DNA of 64,000 nt from Cladorhizidae sp. MBARI D1340-BT2 (Eukaryota; Porifera; Demospongiae; Poecilosclerida; Cladorhizidae). The notes beneath the pieces were generated by a model. The model was given only the letters and a program-made list of their open reading frames with translations, had not been told where the DNA came from and made no database searches. Shown piece by piece: positions 49,701 through 56,391 of the stretch. Every line of letters starts with the position of its first letter. Position 1 is the stretch's first letter. Both the position numbers and the translations under genes were made by a program. The DNA lies in assembly GCA_028752905.1 (NCBI GenBank), contig JAQNBH010000015.1, positions 9,929,622-9,993,621 of the forward strand, written 5' to 3'.

Positions 49701-52700
49701 AAGTGGATGACAATTTAAAAATATTATATGTACTCTCAATGGACTCTCAGTTGACATAAGAAAAATACAATAACCTTCTCAATAATCAACTTGAAATTGT
49801 ATTCTCTCGACGTTTCAACTAGATGCTCTAGACGCTAAGACTCGCGCGAGCCTGCTATATACCGGTAGCAAGCTATTCACCACATATATAGCAGGCTCAC
49901 GCGAGTCTTAGTGTCTGTGATGAAGGCTAGCACATCTAGTCGAAACGTCTTCAAGTTGATTATTGAGGTCATTATATTTCCTTTAAAAAGGGAGGGACAA
50001 GAATGGTCGAGCTTCCTCTGCATGCATCCCTTCCCGCCTTCCCCTAGAAATGTTAAACAATTTTACCAACCCTTGCCCCTCTTATTAATGAGGTGCTCAT
50101 ACTCGTGTAACCCACACCCACAATATTAGTGCCAACCCACTTCTTGGTTCATCTCTTTTGAGTACTTGACCTGCTTCTGTGTAGCAGGAGGCAGCTTCAT
50201 GCTTGGTGTCCAGAAGCTGGTGGATCTCCGCAGCCTTCTTGAAGGCACTCCCAGACACTGTGGTGTGTGTGTGCATGTGTGTGCGTGCATGCGTGTGTGT
50301 GTGTGTGTGTACAAGATTTTACAAAATGTGAGTGTATTTTCACCAAACACGCTAACATCACAAGACAATGTTATTGCAACAATTACGAAATTATCAAGCG
50401 GCTATAACATTACTAGAGCAGCTGTGAGCAAAAGAGACAGGCCGTGATTTATTAGGCGAGGTTGGGTGGAGATTATCCCTAGTGGAGGAGAAACGAGCTC
50501 CAAGACTAGAAATAATCCATATCTCGCCCTCAACCGAGCTTAAATAAATAACAAAAATGCATGCAACACGTATCAATCATTGCAGATATATTTCAATTGT
50601 GCCCCCCCGCTGTGGCTAAGTGTCCTGACAAAGCGTCACCATAATGTTGACATGACAACCAGGTGACTCGTACATGCATAATACCTTGCTGACCAGATAC
50701 GGATCTGGGGGGGGGGGGGGGTTACGATACAGGATAATATATACCCCCATTATTAGCCAATCAGATCATGAGAAATGACTTTATGGCATGATAAGATCGC
50801 TTCCAAATCACTCATGTCAAGACTGCCATCAGACTATGCTCTGCCCTGTGAAGGACCCCGCACACCCTAACACCAGCTGGGCTGTCTGCGAGGCTCCATC
50901 ATGACTTTTCTTAGGGCATTCCGGCATACTTTGGATTATCCGAGGATATCCCTAGTGAGGTAACTCGCTGCACATGGTAGGGATAATTCTAAAGCCAGCA
51001 CTAGGATAATTCTAGGGTTAGGGCTAGGATAATTCTAGGGCTAGGGTTAGGATAATTCTAGGGCCAGGATATGGTTAATAGGGCTAGAGCTATAATTCTA
51101 GGGTTAGGATAATTCTAGGGCGAGGATAATTCTAGGGCTAGGGTTAGGATAATTCTAGGGCTAGGGTTAGGATAATTCTATGGCCAGGGCTAGGATAATT
51201 CTAGGGCTAGGGTTAGGATAATTCTAGGGCCAGGGCTAGGATAATTCTAGGGCTAGGGTTAGGATAATTCTAGGGCTAGGATAATTCTAGGGCTAGGGTT
51301 AGGATAATTCTAGGGCTAGGATAATTCTAGGGCTAGGGTTAGGATAATTCTAGGGTTAGGGTCTGAGATATTCCAGAGCCTGGGCTAGGACAGGCAACAA
51401 ACAGACAAGTCCAGCTTCCATGCTAGCCAATCAGTCAGCCTCACTGGGCATCCTGGAATAGTGCCAAGCATCCCGGGACATCCTGGAATTCCCAGGCGAA
51501 CTGATCGCAACTTGGAAGATATTGCAAAAAAAAAGCTTCACTAGAGCTCGCAGGGTGGAATCTAAGCATCTAACCTCACTCCAGCTCCACCAGAATAACA
51601 CCGCAGTTGCTGAAGCAGCGAGAGGCTTATGGCGGCAAGTGTTGTCGTATTCGATAAAAAGCACTAGCTGAAGGCAGTGAGAGCAATGTCATGTTGAGTT
51701 GAGCTTTTCAGCAGGAATCAGTACAACATGTATATCGCCTTACGCAACCAGAAATCTTCTACCAAACACACGGCACTCCTAGAGCTTAAGCACTCCTAGA
51801 GCTTAAAGCACCCTGCGAGATTAATAGACCTTCCACCCAAGACCTGATGACTCGGGGGACCTGATGACTCGGGGACCTGATGACTCGGGGGGACCTGATG
51901 ACTAGGGGGAGACCCACAAGAATTTTCTAACCTATTTTGCCACCAAAGACAAAAGAAGTGCTGGCATTGGCTCAACGTGTGCAGGGTCAGCATTTACAGA
52001 CCAATGATGCACATACCTGAGCCAAGTTGCCTCTGATTGGCGTGAACTCATCATCTCTGCTGGGATGCGAGTGCTAAATGACATCAGCTCACGATAACAG
52101 TAGTGAATAGCCACAAAGACTTCCAATTGTGCAGCGACGTAACACTATGAGGTGAAATGATCTCCTTCCCAACTCACACAGATGCTTTCAAACCTCACAA
52201 TGGGAGCTTCTTTAGAGGCCACAAATGCCAAGACTTTAATTAAAAGCATGCCCTTTTAAAGGGTATCCAGTGATTCTCTATATCATGTTCAGCACAGAAA
52301 TAATTTTTGCATGGAATGGACTCCATTTCTTATGGATACTCTGTTTCAGTTTCAGACCAACTAATTCACTATTCTTTGAAAAAGGTATCCTAGCCTTCCT
52401 AGCCTTCCCGAAGCATTTAATGCTGAATCTCGCATGCAAACAGTCCAGATTCGAGCACCATACCATCTCTTACTTGGCACATATTGTAGTGGGGAATGTT
52501 TGCTGAGACAGTGCACAATGAACTGCTAAGAAAATTCTCTGCTAGATGGCATTGAAGTGCCTGCTCCCACACTCTCTGCTAGATGGTATTGAAGTGCCTG
52601 CTCCCACGCTCCCTGCTAGATGGTATTGAAGTGCTTGCTCCCATACTCCCTGATAGATGGCATTGAAGTGCCTGCTCCCACATTCCCTGCTAGATGGTAT

Positions 52701-55571
52701 TGAAGTGCCTGCTCCCACGCTCCCTGCTAGATGGCATTGAAGTGCCTGCTCCCACATTCCCTGCTAGATGGTATTGAAGTACCTGCTCCCATACTCCCTG
52801 CTAGATGGTATTGAAGTGCTTGCTCCCACACTCCCTGCTAGATGGTATTGAAGTGCCTGCTCCCACGCTCCCTGCTAGATGGTATTGAAGTGCCTGCTCC
52901 CACACTCCCTGCTAGATGGTATTGAAGTGCCTGCTCCCACACTCCCTGCTAGATGGTATTGAAGTGCCTGCTCCCACGCTCCCTGATAGATGGTATTGAA
53001 GTGCCTGCTCCCACGCTCCCTGATAGATGGTATTGAAGTGCCTGCTCCCAACTCGAGATGCCCCATGAAGTGTTGCCTGCTGATGGAACACTTTCTCATA
53101 TGCATCACCTCCACCCCCACCATCATCACCTTACTACCATCACCACTTCCACTACCATCACCAACTCCGCCAATTTAACCACTCTACCACCATCACCATC
53201 TTGACCAACATCACCATATCTCCATCACAATAGTCACGCTCGTCACGCATACCCAGACCCCTTACAAAATGAAAAAATCTGGTGACTTCAGCAGACACCG
53301 CAGACCTATGGAACCACAGATCATCGTCTGACAATGACTTCAAACGAGACACTGCATACCTATAGAACAGATCATCGTCTGACAATGACTTCAAACGAGA
53401 CACCGCACACCTATAGAACAGATCATCGTCTGACAATGACTTCAAACGAGACACCGCACACCTATAAAACTACAGATCATCGTCTGACAGTGACTTCAAA
53501 CGAGACACTGCAGACCTATAGAACTACAGATCATCGTCTGACAGTGACTTCAGATGAGACACCGCAGACCTATGGAACTACAGATCATCGTCTGACAGTG
53601 ACTTCAGATGAGACACCGCAGACCTATGGAACTACAGATCATCGTCTGACAGTGACTTCAGATGAGACACCGCAGACCTATAGAACCACAGATCATCGTC
53701 TGACAGTGACTTCAGATGAGACACCGCAGACCTATGGAACTACAGATCATCGTCTGACAGTGACGTCAGACGAGACACCGCAGACCTATGGAACTACAGA
53801 TCATCATCTGACAGTGACGTCAGACGAGACACCGCAGACCTATGGAACTACAGATCATCGTCTGACAGTGACGTCAGACGAGACACCGCAGACCTATGGA
53901 ACTACAGATCATCGTCTGACAGTGACTTCAAACGAGACACCGCACACCTATAGAACTACAGATCATCGTCTGACAGTGACTTCAAACGAGACACCGCATA
54001 CCTATAGAACCACGGGACTAATTAAACCCTTAAAGTAATAAACTCCGGCCGGCCTAATTAACTAATAACTTGGGACTAACTAATCAATCCTTAAAAAGGC
54101 CGTTATACCCTTAAACTAATAAAAGGGACTAATTAAACCCTTAAAGTAATAAACTCCCACAGATTATCGTCTGACAGTGACTTCAAACGAGACACTGCAG
54201 ACCTAACTACAGATCACTGTCTGACAGTGACTTCAGATGAGACACCACAGACCTATAGAACCACAGATCATCGGCTGACAGTGACTTCAGATGAGACACC
54301 GCAGACCTATGGAACTACAGATCATCGTCTGACAGTGACTTCAGATGAGACACCGCAGACCTATAGAACCACAGATCATCGTCTGACAGTGACTTCAGAT
54401 GAGACACCGCAGACCTATGGAACTACAGATCATCGTCTGACAGTGACGTCAGACGAGACACCGCAGACCTATGGAACTACAGATCATCGTCTGACGTCAC
54501 CGCAGACCTATAGAACCACAGATTATCGTCTGGCAGTGACTTCAGGCGAGACACTGCAGACCTATAGAACCACAGATCACTGTCTGACAGTGACTTCAGA
54601 TGTGACACCGCAGACCTATGGAATCACAGATCCTTGGGATGTCTGACAGTGACTTCAGGTGAGACACTGCAGACCTATAGAACCACAGATCATCGTCTGA
54701 CAATGACTTCAAACGAGACACCGCAGACATATAGAACCACAGAGTATCGTCTGGCAGTGACTTCAGGCGAGACACCGCAGACCTATGGAACCACAGATCA
54801 CTGTCTGACAGTGACTTCAGATGTGACACCGCAGACTTATGGAATCGCAGGTCCTCAGGATGTCTGACAGTTAGTCACATGAACAAACCAAAATGGTCAT
54901 AAGGAACAAGGTCGTGCGCACACAGGGAGAGAAGCTCTGGCTTACTTCTGATTCACTCACAAAACAGAAGTCTATACATCTTGCCTATGTCATTTCTCCA
55001 TCTTATTCCCTTCCACGGGAGTTGTGCTTTAAACATAGGCTTTTATTATTGGTGTGGTGCTACAAATTGTTTGGCTTCACTGGTGAGGTTCCATATATTA
55101 TTGTATCTATAATCGTCAAACTCTTGTTCCACTGCATAGCAACTGGTAAAGGGTCTGCTATGCAAAACTACTACACTCACATCCTGTTCTTTTAGCCACC
55201 TTGTAAGCATTCGCAGCTCTAACATACAGATCAGAAGCATCTTCCAATTTTGCTGCTTTCCTGTGCATAAAAAGCAAGCAAGAACAAAATGCTTCAAACA
55301 TGACAGAAGCAGTTGAAGCAGTACACGTTGTTCATTAATTATCTGCTCACCCAAAGAGTCCCCCAAAGAAGGACTGAGAAGCCTTCACTTTTTTCTCAGC
55401 CTCATCCATAAACATTTTCGCTTTCCTCTCCTGAGGACCTTGCGGAACTGACTTGCTTTCTGCCGGGCTTGGGGAAGCTTGTGTACGGGGCGTGGAATTA
55501 CTGGAGTCCTGCTCATCTTCCTTCGAAGCTTCTGGGGGAATGCGCTGTAATTCCCCTTCAGCTTCGGCCAT
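16680..55571 (-). CDS. NAPA: Alpha-soluble NSF attachment protein (alpha-SNAP), complete gene, 10 coding exons
   Basis: Adaptor that loads the ATPase NSF onto assembled SNARE bundles so they are taken apart after membrane fusion; cytosolic and peripheral on membranes. Exons from 5' to 3': 55571-55351, 55260-55181, 50257-50141, 35066-35020, 32508-32375, 32296-32212, 32039-31934, 18090-18022, 17856-17806, 16778-16680. All phases agree except for one extra T in exon 7. The product is about 335 aa against about 295 usual; the excess is a Ser/Pro/Glu/Gln-rich N-terminal extension of about 40 aa. Visible family features are the membrane-binding loop SQSFFGGLFG (near residues 65-74), the TPR-like helical array (AVECYLKAVEIYTDM, AALTNYEQ-like helices, AANKCLIKVA), and the C-terminal VKDYDSISRIDAWLTGLLL. 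The penultimate C-terminal hydrophobic residue, Leu in mammals and needed for NSF stimulation, is Ile here. The start codon is fixed by an in-frame TAG just upstream. The gene spans 38.9 kb because its introns hold giant minisatellites. Confidence 0.95.
16779..17805 (-). other. alpha-SNAP intron 9
   Basis: No further exon needed or seen. Contains a G-run of about 30 bases at 17220-17248 broken by one A. Confidence 0.7.
17806..17856 (-). CDS. NAPA: alpha-SNAP exon 9
   Basis: 51 nt coding DLLIACEEEDSDKFADV. Acceptor TTTGCAG, donor GTAAGT. Confidence 0.94.
18022..18090 (-). CDS. NAPA: alpha-SNAP exon 8
   Basis: 69 nt, phase 0 at both ends, coding DAIANYRSIHPGFDGTREL then KLIQ. Acceptor ACATGTAG, donor GTGGGT. 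It follows the 13.8-kb repeat-filled intron 7. Confidence 0.93.
18204..18238. repeat. G17 run
   Basis: Homopolymeric G stretch near 18220-18237 in intron 7. Confidence 0.85.
18590..18752. repeat. 23-bp array, 7 copies
   Basis: GTGGGCGGGTGCATCGGCAT units with CGG/CAG variants. Confidence 0.94.
18886..20642. repeat. 1.8-kb array of a 16-bp unit
   Basis: About 107 copies of GTGGGTACTGCCATCA with partial units and a few TATTGCC, CGTCA and GTAATG variants. Since 16 is not a multiple of 3, each frame cycles through the same 16-residue peptide and all forward frames stay largely open. Confidence 0.97.
20643..21131. other. Unique spacer in alpha-SNAP intron 7
   Basis: Starts with a short (TG)n run. 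Short open frames on both strands are unrecognised. Confidence 0.45.
21132..21382. repeat. ~32-bp array, 8 copies
   Basis: Units with CAGCCACTCACTGATGGC and TACCCTAGCTCCTGCA. Confidence 0.93.
21908..22372. repeat. 43-bp array, about 11 copies
   Basis: Units with CATTGTACCTTCCATGAGC and GACTGCAGCAGTCGTG, then G6. Each unit holds a small inverted repeat, GACTG-CAG-CAGTC. Confidence 0.95.
22380..23062 (-). pseudogene. Probable transposon-derived protein remnant in alpha-SNAP intron 7
   Basis: Two open stretches on the minus strand look like consecutive pieces of one protein: 23062-22712 (contains KILERCPLKYPVV, ending AVF and a stop) and 22697-22380 (contains RQFRRLLGLLGRRFKMECEG, GQAAVERGLSINSDLLVPNL). 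They are in different frames with a stop between, so the copy is broken. The style, notably ERGLSINSDLL, recalls uncharacterised transposase-like proteins common in invertebrate genomes, but I cannot name the family. It lies between the 43-bp array (21.9-22.4 kb) and an AT-rich repeat. Confidence 0.45.
23103..23262. repeat. AT-rich (ATT/TCA)n microsatellite
   Basis: TTATTATTAAT followed by TTTTCATTATCATAAT repeats and a (ATC)n run. Confidence 0.92.
23338..23925. repeat. 39-bp array, about 15 copies
   Basis: Units with GACCGAGAGCTGGTGTAGC, TGGAATATGAAGCC and TCCCCT, alternating GTGTAGCTG and GTGGTGCTG forms. 39 bp is 13 codons, so long frames stay open on both strands. Confidence 0.96.
24248..30192. 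repeat. 5.9-kb array of a 28-29-bp unit (alpha-SNAP intron 7)
   Basis: About 205 copies built on CATCATGGCTGACAGAGC then TTGAGTCTGCT, with TGTGCA, CTACA, CGCT and CTGCCC endings. A distinctive short unit (CCCATCATGGCTTGAGTG) recurs near 24920, 25806 and 26548, showing higher-order blocks of about 740-890 bp. Confidence 0.97.
30193..30535. other. Unique spacer in alpha-SNAP intron 7
   Basis: A short + strand frame near 30300-30370 shows CPPC and CFRC cysteine pairs separated by a basic segment. It could be a zinc-binding transposon remnant, too short to name. Confidence 0.3.
30536..30957. repeat. (TA)n microsatellites
   Basis: A (TA)12-like run at 30536-30560 and, at 30834-30955, four (TA)n runs separated by TACAGCTA motifs. 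Confidence 0.93.
31245..31543. repeat. Telomere-like GGGCTA/AGGCTA hexamer array
   Basis: About 49 tandem hexamers alternating GGGCTA and AGGCTA (GCTAGG/GCTAAG) with two GCTGCTG interruptions. It resembles degenerate telomeric repeats but lies inside a gene. Confidence 0.93.
31840..31921. repeat. (CA)n microsatellite beside alpha-SNAP exon 7
   Basis: CACACA runs with a TGCATGCATGCA insert, starting 13 bp beyond the exon 7 donor. Confidence 0.9.
31934..32039 (-). CDS. NAPA: alpha-SNAP exon 7 (frame-shifting T6 run)
   Basis: Codes VGRNSLENTLLKYGAKDYFF and then KAGLCKFCISAEAAQ, but the two parts are in different frames. A run of six T (- strand; A6 at 31980-31985) sits where five would code Tyr-Phe-Phe-Lys. 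As written the exon is 106 nt; 105 is needed. A homopolymer assembly error is the simplest explanation. The donor is unusual (CAG|GTCTGC), but the junction is set by family alignment. Confidence 0.88.
32212..32296 (-). CDS. NAPA: alpha-SNAP exon 6
   Basis: 85 nt coding AANKCLIKVAVISSNLQKF then EKAAEIFEQ. Acceptor GTCTGCAG, donor GTACGC; intron 5 is only 78 nt. Confidence 0.94.
32375..32508 (-). CDS. NAPA: alpha-SNAP exon 5
   Basis: 134 nt coding GRFSLAARYHSNVADIYESE then LQEYDNALTNYEQAADFHRG and EDSL. Acceptor ATCACAG, donor GTGGGA. Confidence 0.94.
32815..32915. repeat. ~30-bp repeat, 4 copies
   Basis: Copies of TTTGAACCCTAGGATGGC and AACAGCACA in intron 4. Confidence 0.88.
32966..33927. 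repeat. 30-bp array, highly uniform
   Basis: About 31 copies of a unit with CCTAGCCCTAGTCGTAGC and CCCAGGCAAGAG. The first half is almost base-perfect; the second half varies (GTAACC, TTGTAA). A 30-bp unit keeps a 336-codon minus-strand frame open. Confidence 0.96.
33928..34270. repeat. 35-bp array, about 10 copies
   Basis: Units with CCTAACCTAGCCCTAGCC and AATCCCAGGCAGCAG. Adjacent to, and clearly related to, the 30-bp array. Confidence 0.95.
34271..35019. other. Unique part of alpha-SNAP intron 4
   Basis: No gene recognised; only short open frames without family likeness. Confidence 0.5.
35020..35066 (-). CDS. NAPA: alpha-SNAP exon 4 (47-nt small exon)
   Basis: Codes (S)AVECYLKAVEIYTDM, matching the family segment that precedes GRF. 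Acceptor CTCACAG and donor GTGAGT. This 47-nt exon follows a 15-kb intron. Confidence 0.92.
35105..35315. repeat. GCTATTTTTAG-based dispersed repeat
   Basis: Six or so loosely spaced copies of GCTATTTTTAGTAACAAGG in intron 3. Confidence 0.85.
35380..35525. repeat. ~78-bp tandem duplication
   Basis: Two copies containing ACACAGAATACACACA, GGCCTGTGGCATACC and CACCTCTAAT. Confidence 0.88.
35990..36790. repeat. ~65-bp array, about 13 copies
   Basis: Units with TATGATACTTGCTCTTAT, CACCTAGCTCAGCCCTTC and CCACCTCTGTCC. Confidence 0.95.
37022..37280. repeat. 51-bp array, 5 copies
   Basis: Units with TTGAGGTATGGAACAGC, TTGGGGCAGGCTCCAG and GTGATGGCAGTG. Confidence 0.94.
37575..37780. repeat. ~51-bp array, 4 copies
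   Basis: Units with CACCCTTGTGCTCACTGGG, CCCAGACTGCC and CACTCATGCTAGCAT. Confidence 0.92.
37884..48367. repeat. 10.5-kb array of a 26-bp unit (alpha-SNAP intron 3)
   Basis: About 400 copies of a 26-bp unit, GGGAGTGCTAGGTCAACC plus CAACTATT, with GTACTAGG, AACACAACT and similar variants. Landmark variants repeat about 3.19 kb apart (GTCAATATTGGGAG near 42330 and 45520; CAACAGGAGTGCTAG near 43890 and 47090; ACTAATGGGAGTAC near 41250 and 44440) and a further copy about 2.2 kb earlier. It is the largest array in the window. Confidence 0.98.
48462..48510. repeat. 17-bp repeat, 3 copies
   Basis: TTAACGCCTGGCAAGTA in tandem. Confidence 0.92.
48600..48935. repeat. ~30-bp CACCCACCTCA array
   Basis: About 10 uneven copies of CACACCCACCCACCTCATG and CACGATGATAA. 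Confidence 0.92.
48936..49776. other. Unique stretch of alpha-SNAP intron 3
   Basis: No gene recognised. It includes four short AACACAATGGGCTGGCCC-type copies at 49065-49125 and a brief GGGCTAGGGCTA motif near 49386. Confidence 0.5.
49777..49968. mobile_element. Foldback (long inverted repeat) element, alpha-SNAP intron 3
   Basis: Imperfect inverted repeat with arms of about 85 bp. It begins CTCAATAATCAACTTGAA and ends TTCAAGTTGATTATTGAG. The inner arms GCCTGCTATATA and TATATAGCAGGC close a short loop near 49862-49883. It contains GATGAAGG and CGAAACGTC blocks in the right arm. Probably a non-coding foldback or MITE-like repeat. Confidence 0.75.
50141..50257 (-). CDS. NAPA: alpha-SNAP exon 3
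   Basis: 117 nt coding AFKKAAEIHQLLDTKHEAA then SCYTEAGQVLKRDEPR. The acceptor CACCACAG is part of a (CA)n microsatellite rather than a pyrimidine tract. The donor is GTGGGT. Intron 2 before it (4.9 kb) and intron 3 after it (15.1 kb) are both repeat-filled. Confidence 0.92.
50262..50312. repeat. (GT)n microsatellite at alpha-SNAP exon 3 acceptor
   Basis: GTGTGT runs with GCATG interruptions abut the acceptor; on the transcribed strand this is (CA)n directly before the splice site. Confidence 0.92.
50313..50985. other. Unique stretch of alpha-SNAP intron 2
   Basis: No gene recognised; contains a G14-like run near 50706-50721. Confidence 0.5.
50986..51368. repeat. AGGATAATTCTAGGGCTAGGG array
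   Basis: About 15 units of roughly 18-26 bp, GGATAATTCTAGGGC with TAGGGTTA, another telomere-like G-rich sequence inside intron 2. Confidence 0.93.
51369..52538. other. Unique stretch of alpha-SNAP intron 2
   Basis: No gene recognised. It includes a small GACCTGATGACTCGGGG repeat (4 copies, 51841-51910). Confidence 0.5.
52539..53052. repeat. 37-bp array, about 14 copies
   Basis: Units with TGCTAGATGGTATTGAAG and TGCCTGCTCCCACGCTCC. Confidence 0.95.
53285..54870. repeat. 54-bp array, interrupted
   Basis: About 26 copies with CAGACCTATGGAACTACAG, ATCATCGTCTGACAGTGAC and TTCAGATGAGACACCG. It is broken at 54013-54160 by two copies of an unrelated GGACTAATTAAACCC segment. A 54-bp unit is 18 codons, so a 234-codon frame (TSDETPQTYGTTDHRLTV repeat) stays open antisense to alpha-SNAP. 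Confidence 0.96.
55181..55260 (-). CDS. NAPA: alpha-SNAP exon 2
   Basis: 80 nt coding KAAKLEDASDLYVRAANAYK and VAKRTG, the first helical hairpin. Acceptor TGCACAG and donor GTGAGT; intron 1 is only 90 nt. Confidence 0.93.
55351..55571 (-). CDS. NAPA: alpha-SNAP exon 1 (start, membrane loop)
   Basis: Starts at ATG 55571 in a good context (ACCGAAATGG) with an in-frame TAG two codons upstream. It encodes an acidic, Ser/Pro-rich extension, then DEAEKKVKASQSFFGGLFG. The donor is GTGAGC and the exon ends in phase 2. Confidence 0.93.
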
Positions 55572-56391
55572 TTCGGTCTACACGTACGCAAGAGAATCTT
55601 CTTCTTGATCTAGTAACCAAGTCTTGTGACTGAAGTTTGAAAAACACACCCTAAAATCAATGCACACTGGTCAGACCCTTCTTTTTCTGGGGGAGTTGGT
55701 TACCAAATCAATTCTAGATATCCCCTGCCCCCGTAACGTCAAGTGGGCGCTTAATTAGGGATCCGGAACTCTCTTGTAAAATAATGAGAACTCACTAGCT
55801 TTGGTGTGATTATGAAAAAGAATAAATTTGTACCACTGAGATAGGTACAAAAACTAAAAGTGTAATTCTTATCACCAAGCTTGAATGTGTTTGTCACTCA
55901 ATGATTCTGTCCTACTGACTCCTACATATATCTGTGAAAACCGTGTTCACAAAGCGCTGGCTTTTGATACTTAGCGTATCTCATCTAGCTTAGGAGGAAT
56001 AGAATGTGTGTTGCCTCCTGTATAGTGTTGATTGTGAGAGATAGTCTACATTTGAACATCTGCGGGTGCTGATTTTCATGGATAGGGAGGAGGGAGAAAT
56101 GAGGGTATTGACTGGACTTCATTGTCTCGAACAACTTAAATTTGCTACTCAAATTTTTTAGCCTTCATCAGTAATAGTAGTAGTAGTAATAGTAGTAGAT
56201 ATAAATTTTCTGAGCATTTTAACCAAAACGTCGAGTGAGCAAATTTAAGTTGTTTATCGAGAGAATAATTTTCTATACAATGTCAGCTGAGTCTTTCAAG
56301 CAGTAATACCTTCCCTTGTACTAGCCATCACCATTCCCTTGTGTTGTATTGCTGGTTTTAGGTCTTGCACTAACATGAATTTGAGAATGAG
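55572..56391. promoter_or_regulatory. Upstream region of alpha-SNAP
   Basis: Presumed promoter and 5' UTR side of alpha-SNAP, by position only. No TATA box or other core element could be fixed. It includes the foldback at 56124-56264. Confidence 0.4.
56124..56264. repeat. Second foldback element upstream of alpha-SNAP
   Basis: Arms TCTCGAACAACTTAAATTTGC and, inverted, GCAAATTTAAGTTG...TCGAGA flank a (TAG)n-rich loop at about 56172-56200. It carries the same AAACGTCGAG and, on the minus strand, CTGATGAAGGC blocks as the foldback at 49.8-50.0 kb, suggesting one family. Confidence 0.65.

Noticed and set aside
51932..52126. Possible exon with donor-like CTCAG|GTATGT on the minus strand
   Set aside because: The alpha-SNAP protein is continuous between exons 2 and 3 without it, and its translation matches nothing recognised.
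53334..54646. 234- and 139-codon frames with an 18-residue repeat (TSDETPQTYGTTDHRLTV)
   Set aside because: A 54-bp intronic minisatellite antisense to alpha-SNAP; no unique domain, signal peptide or exon structure around it.
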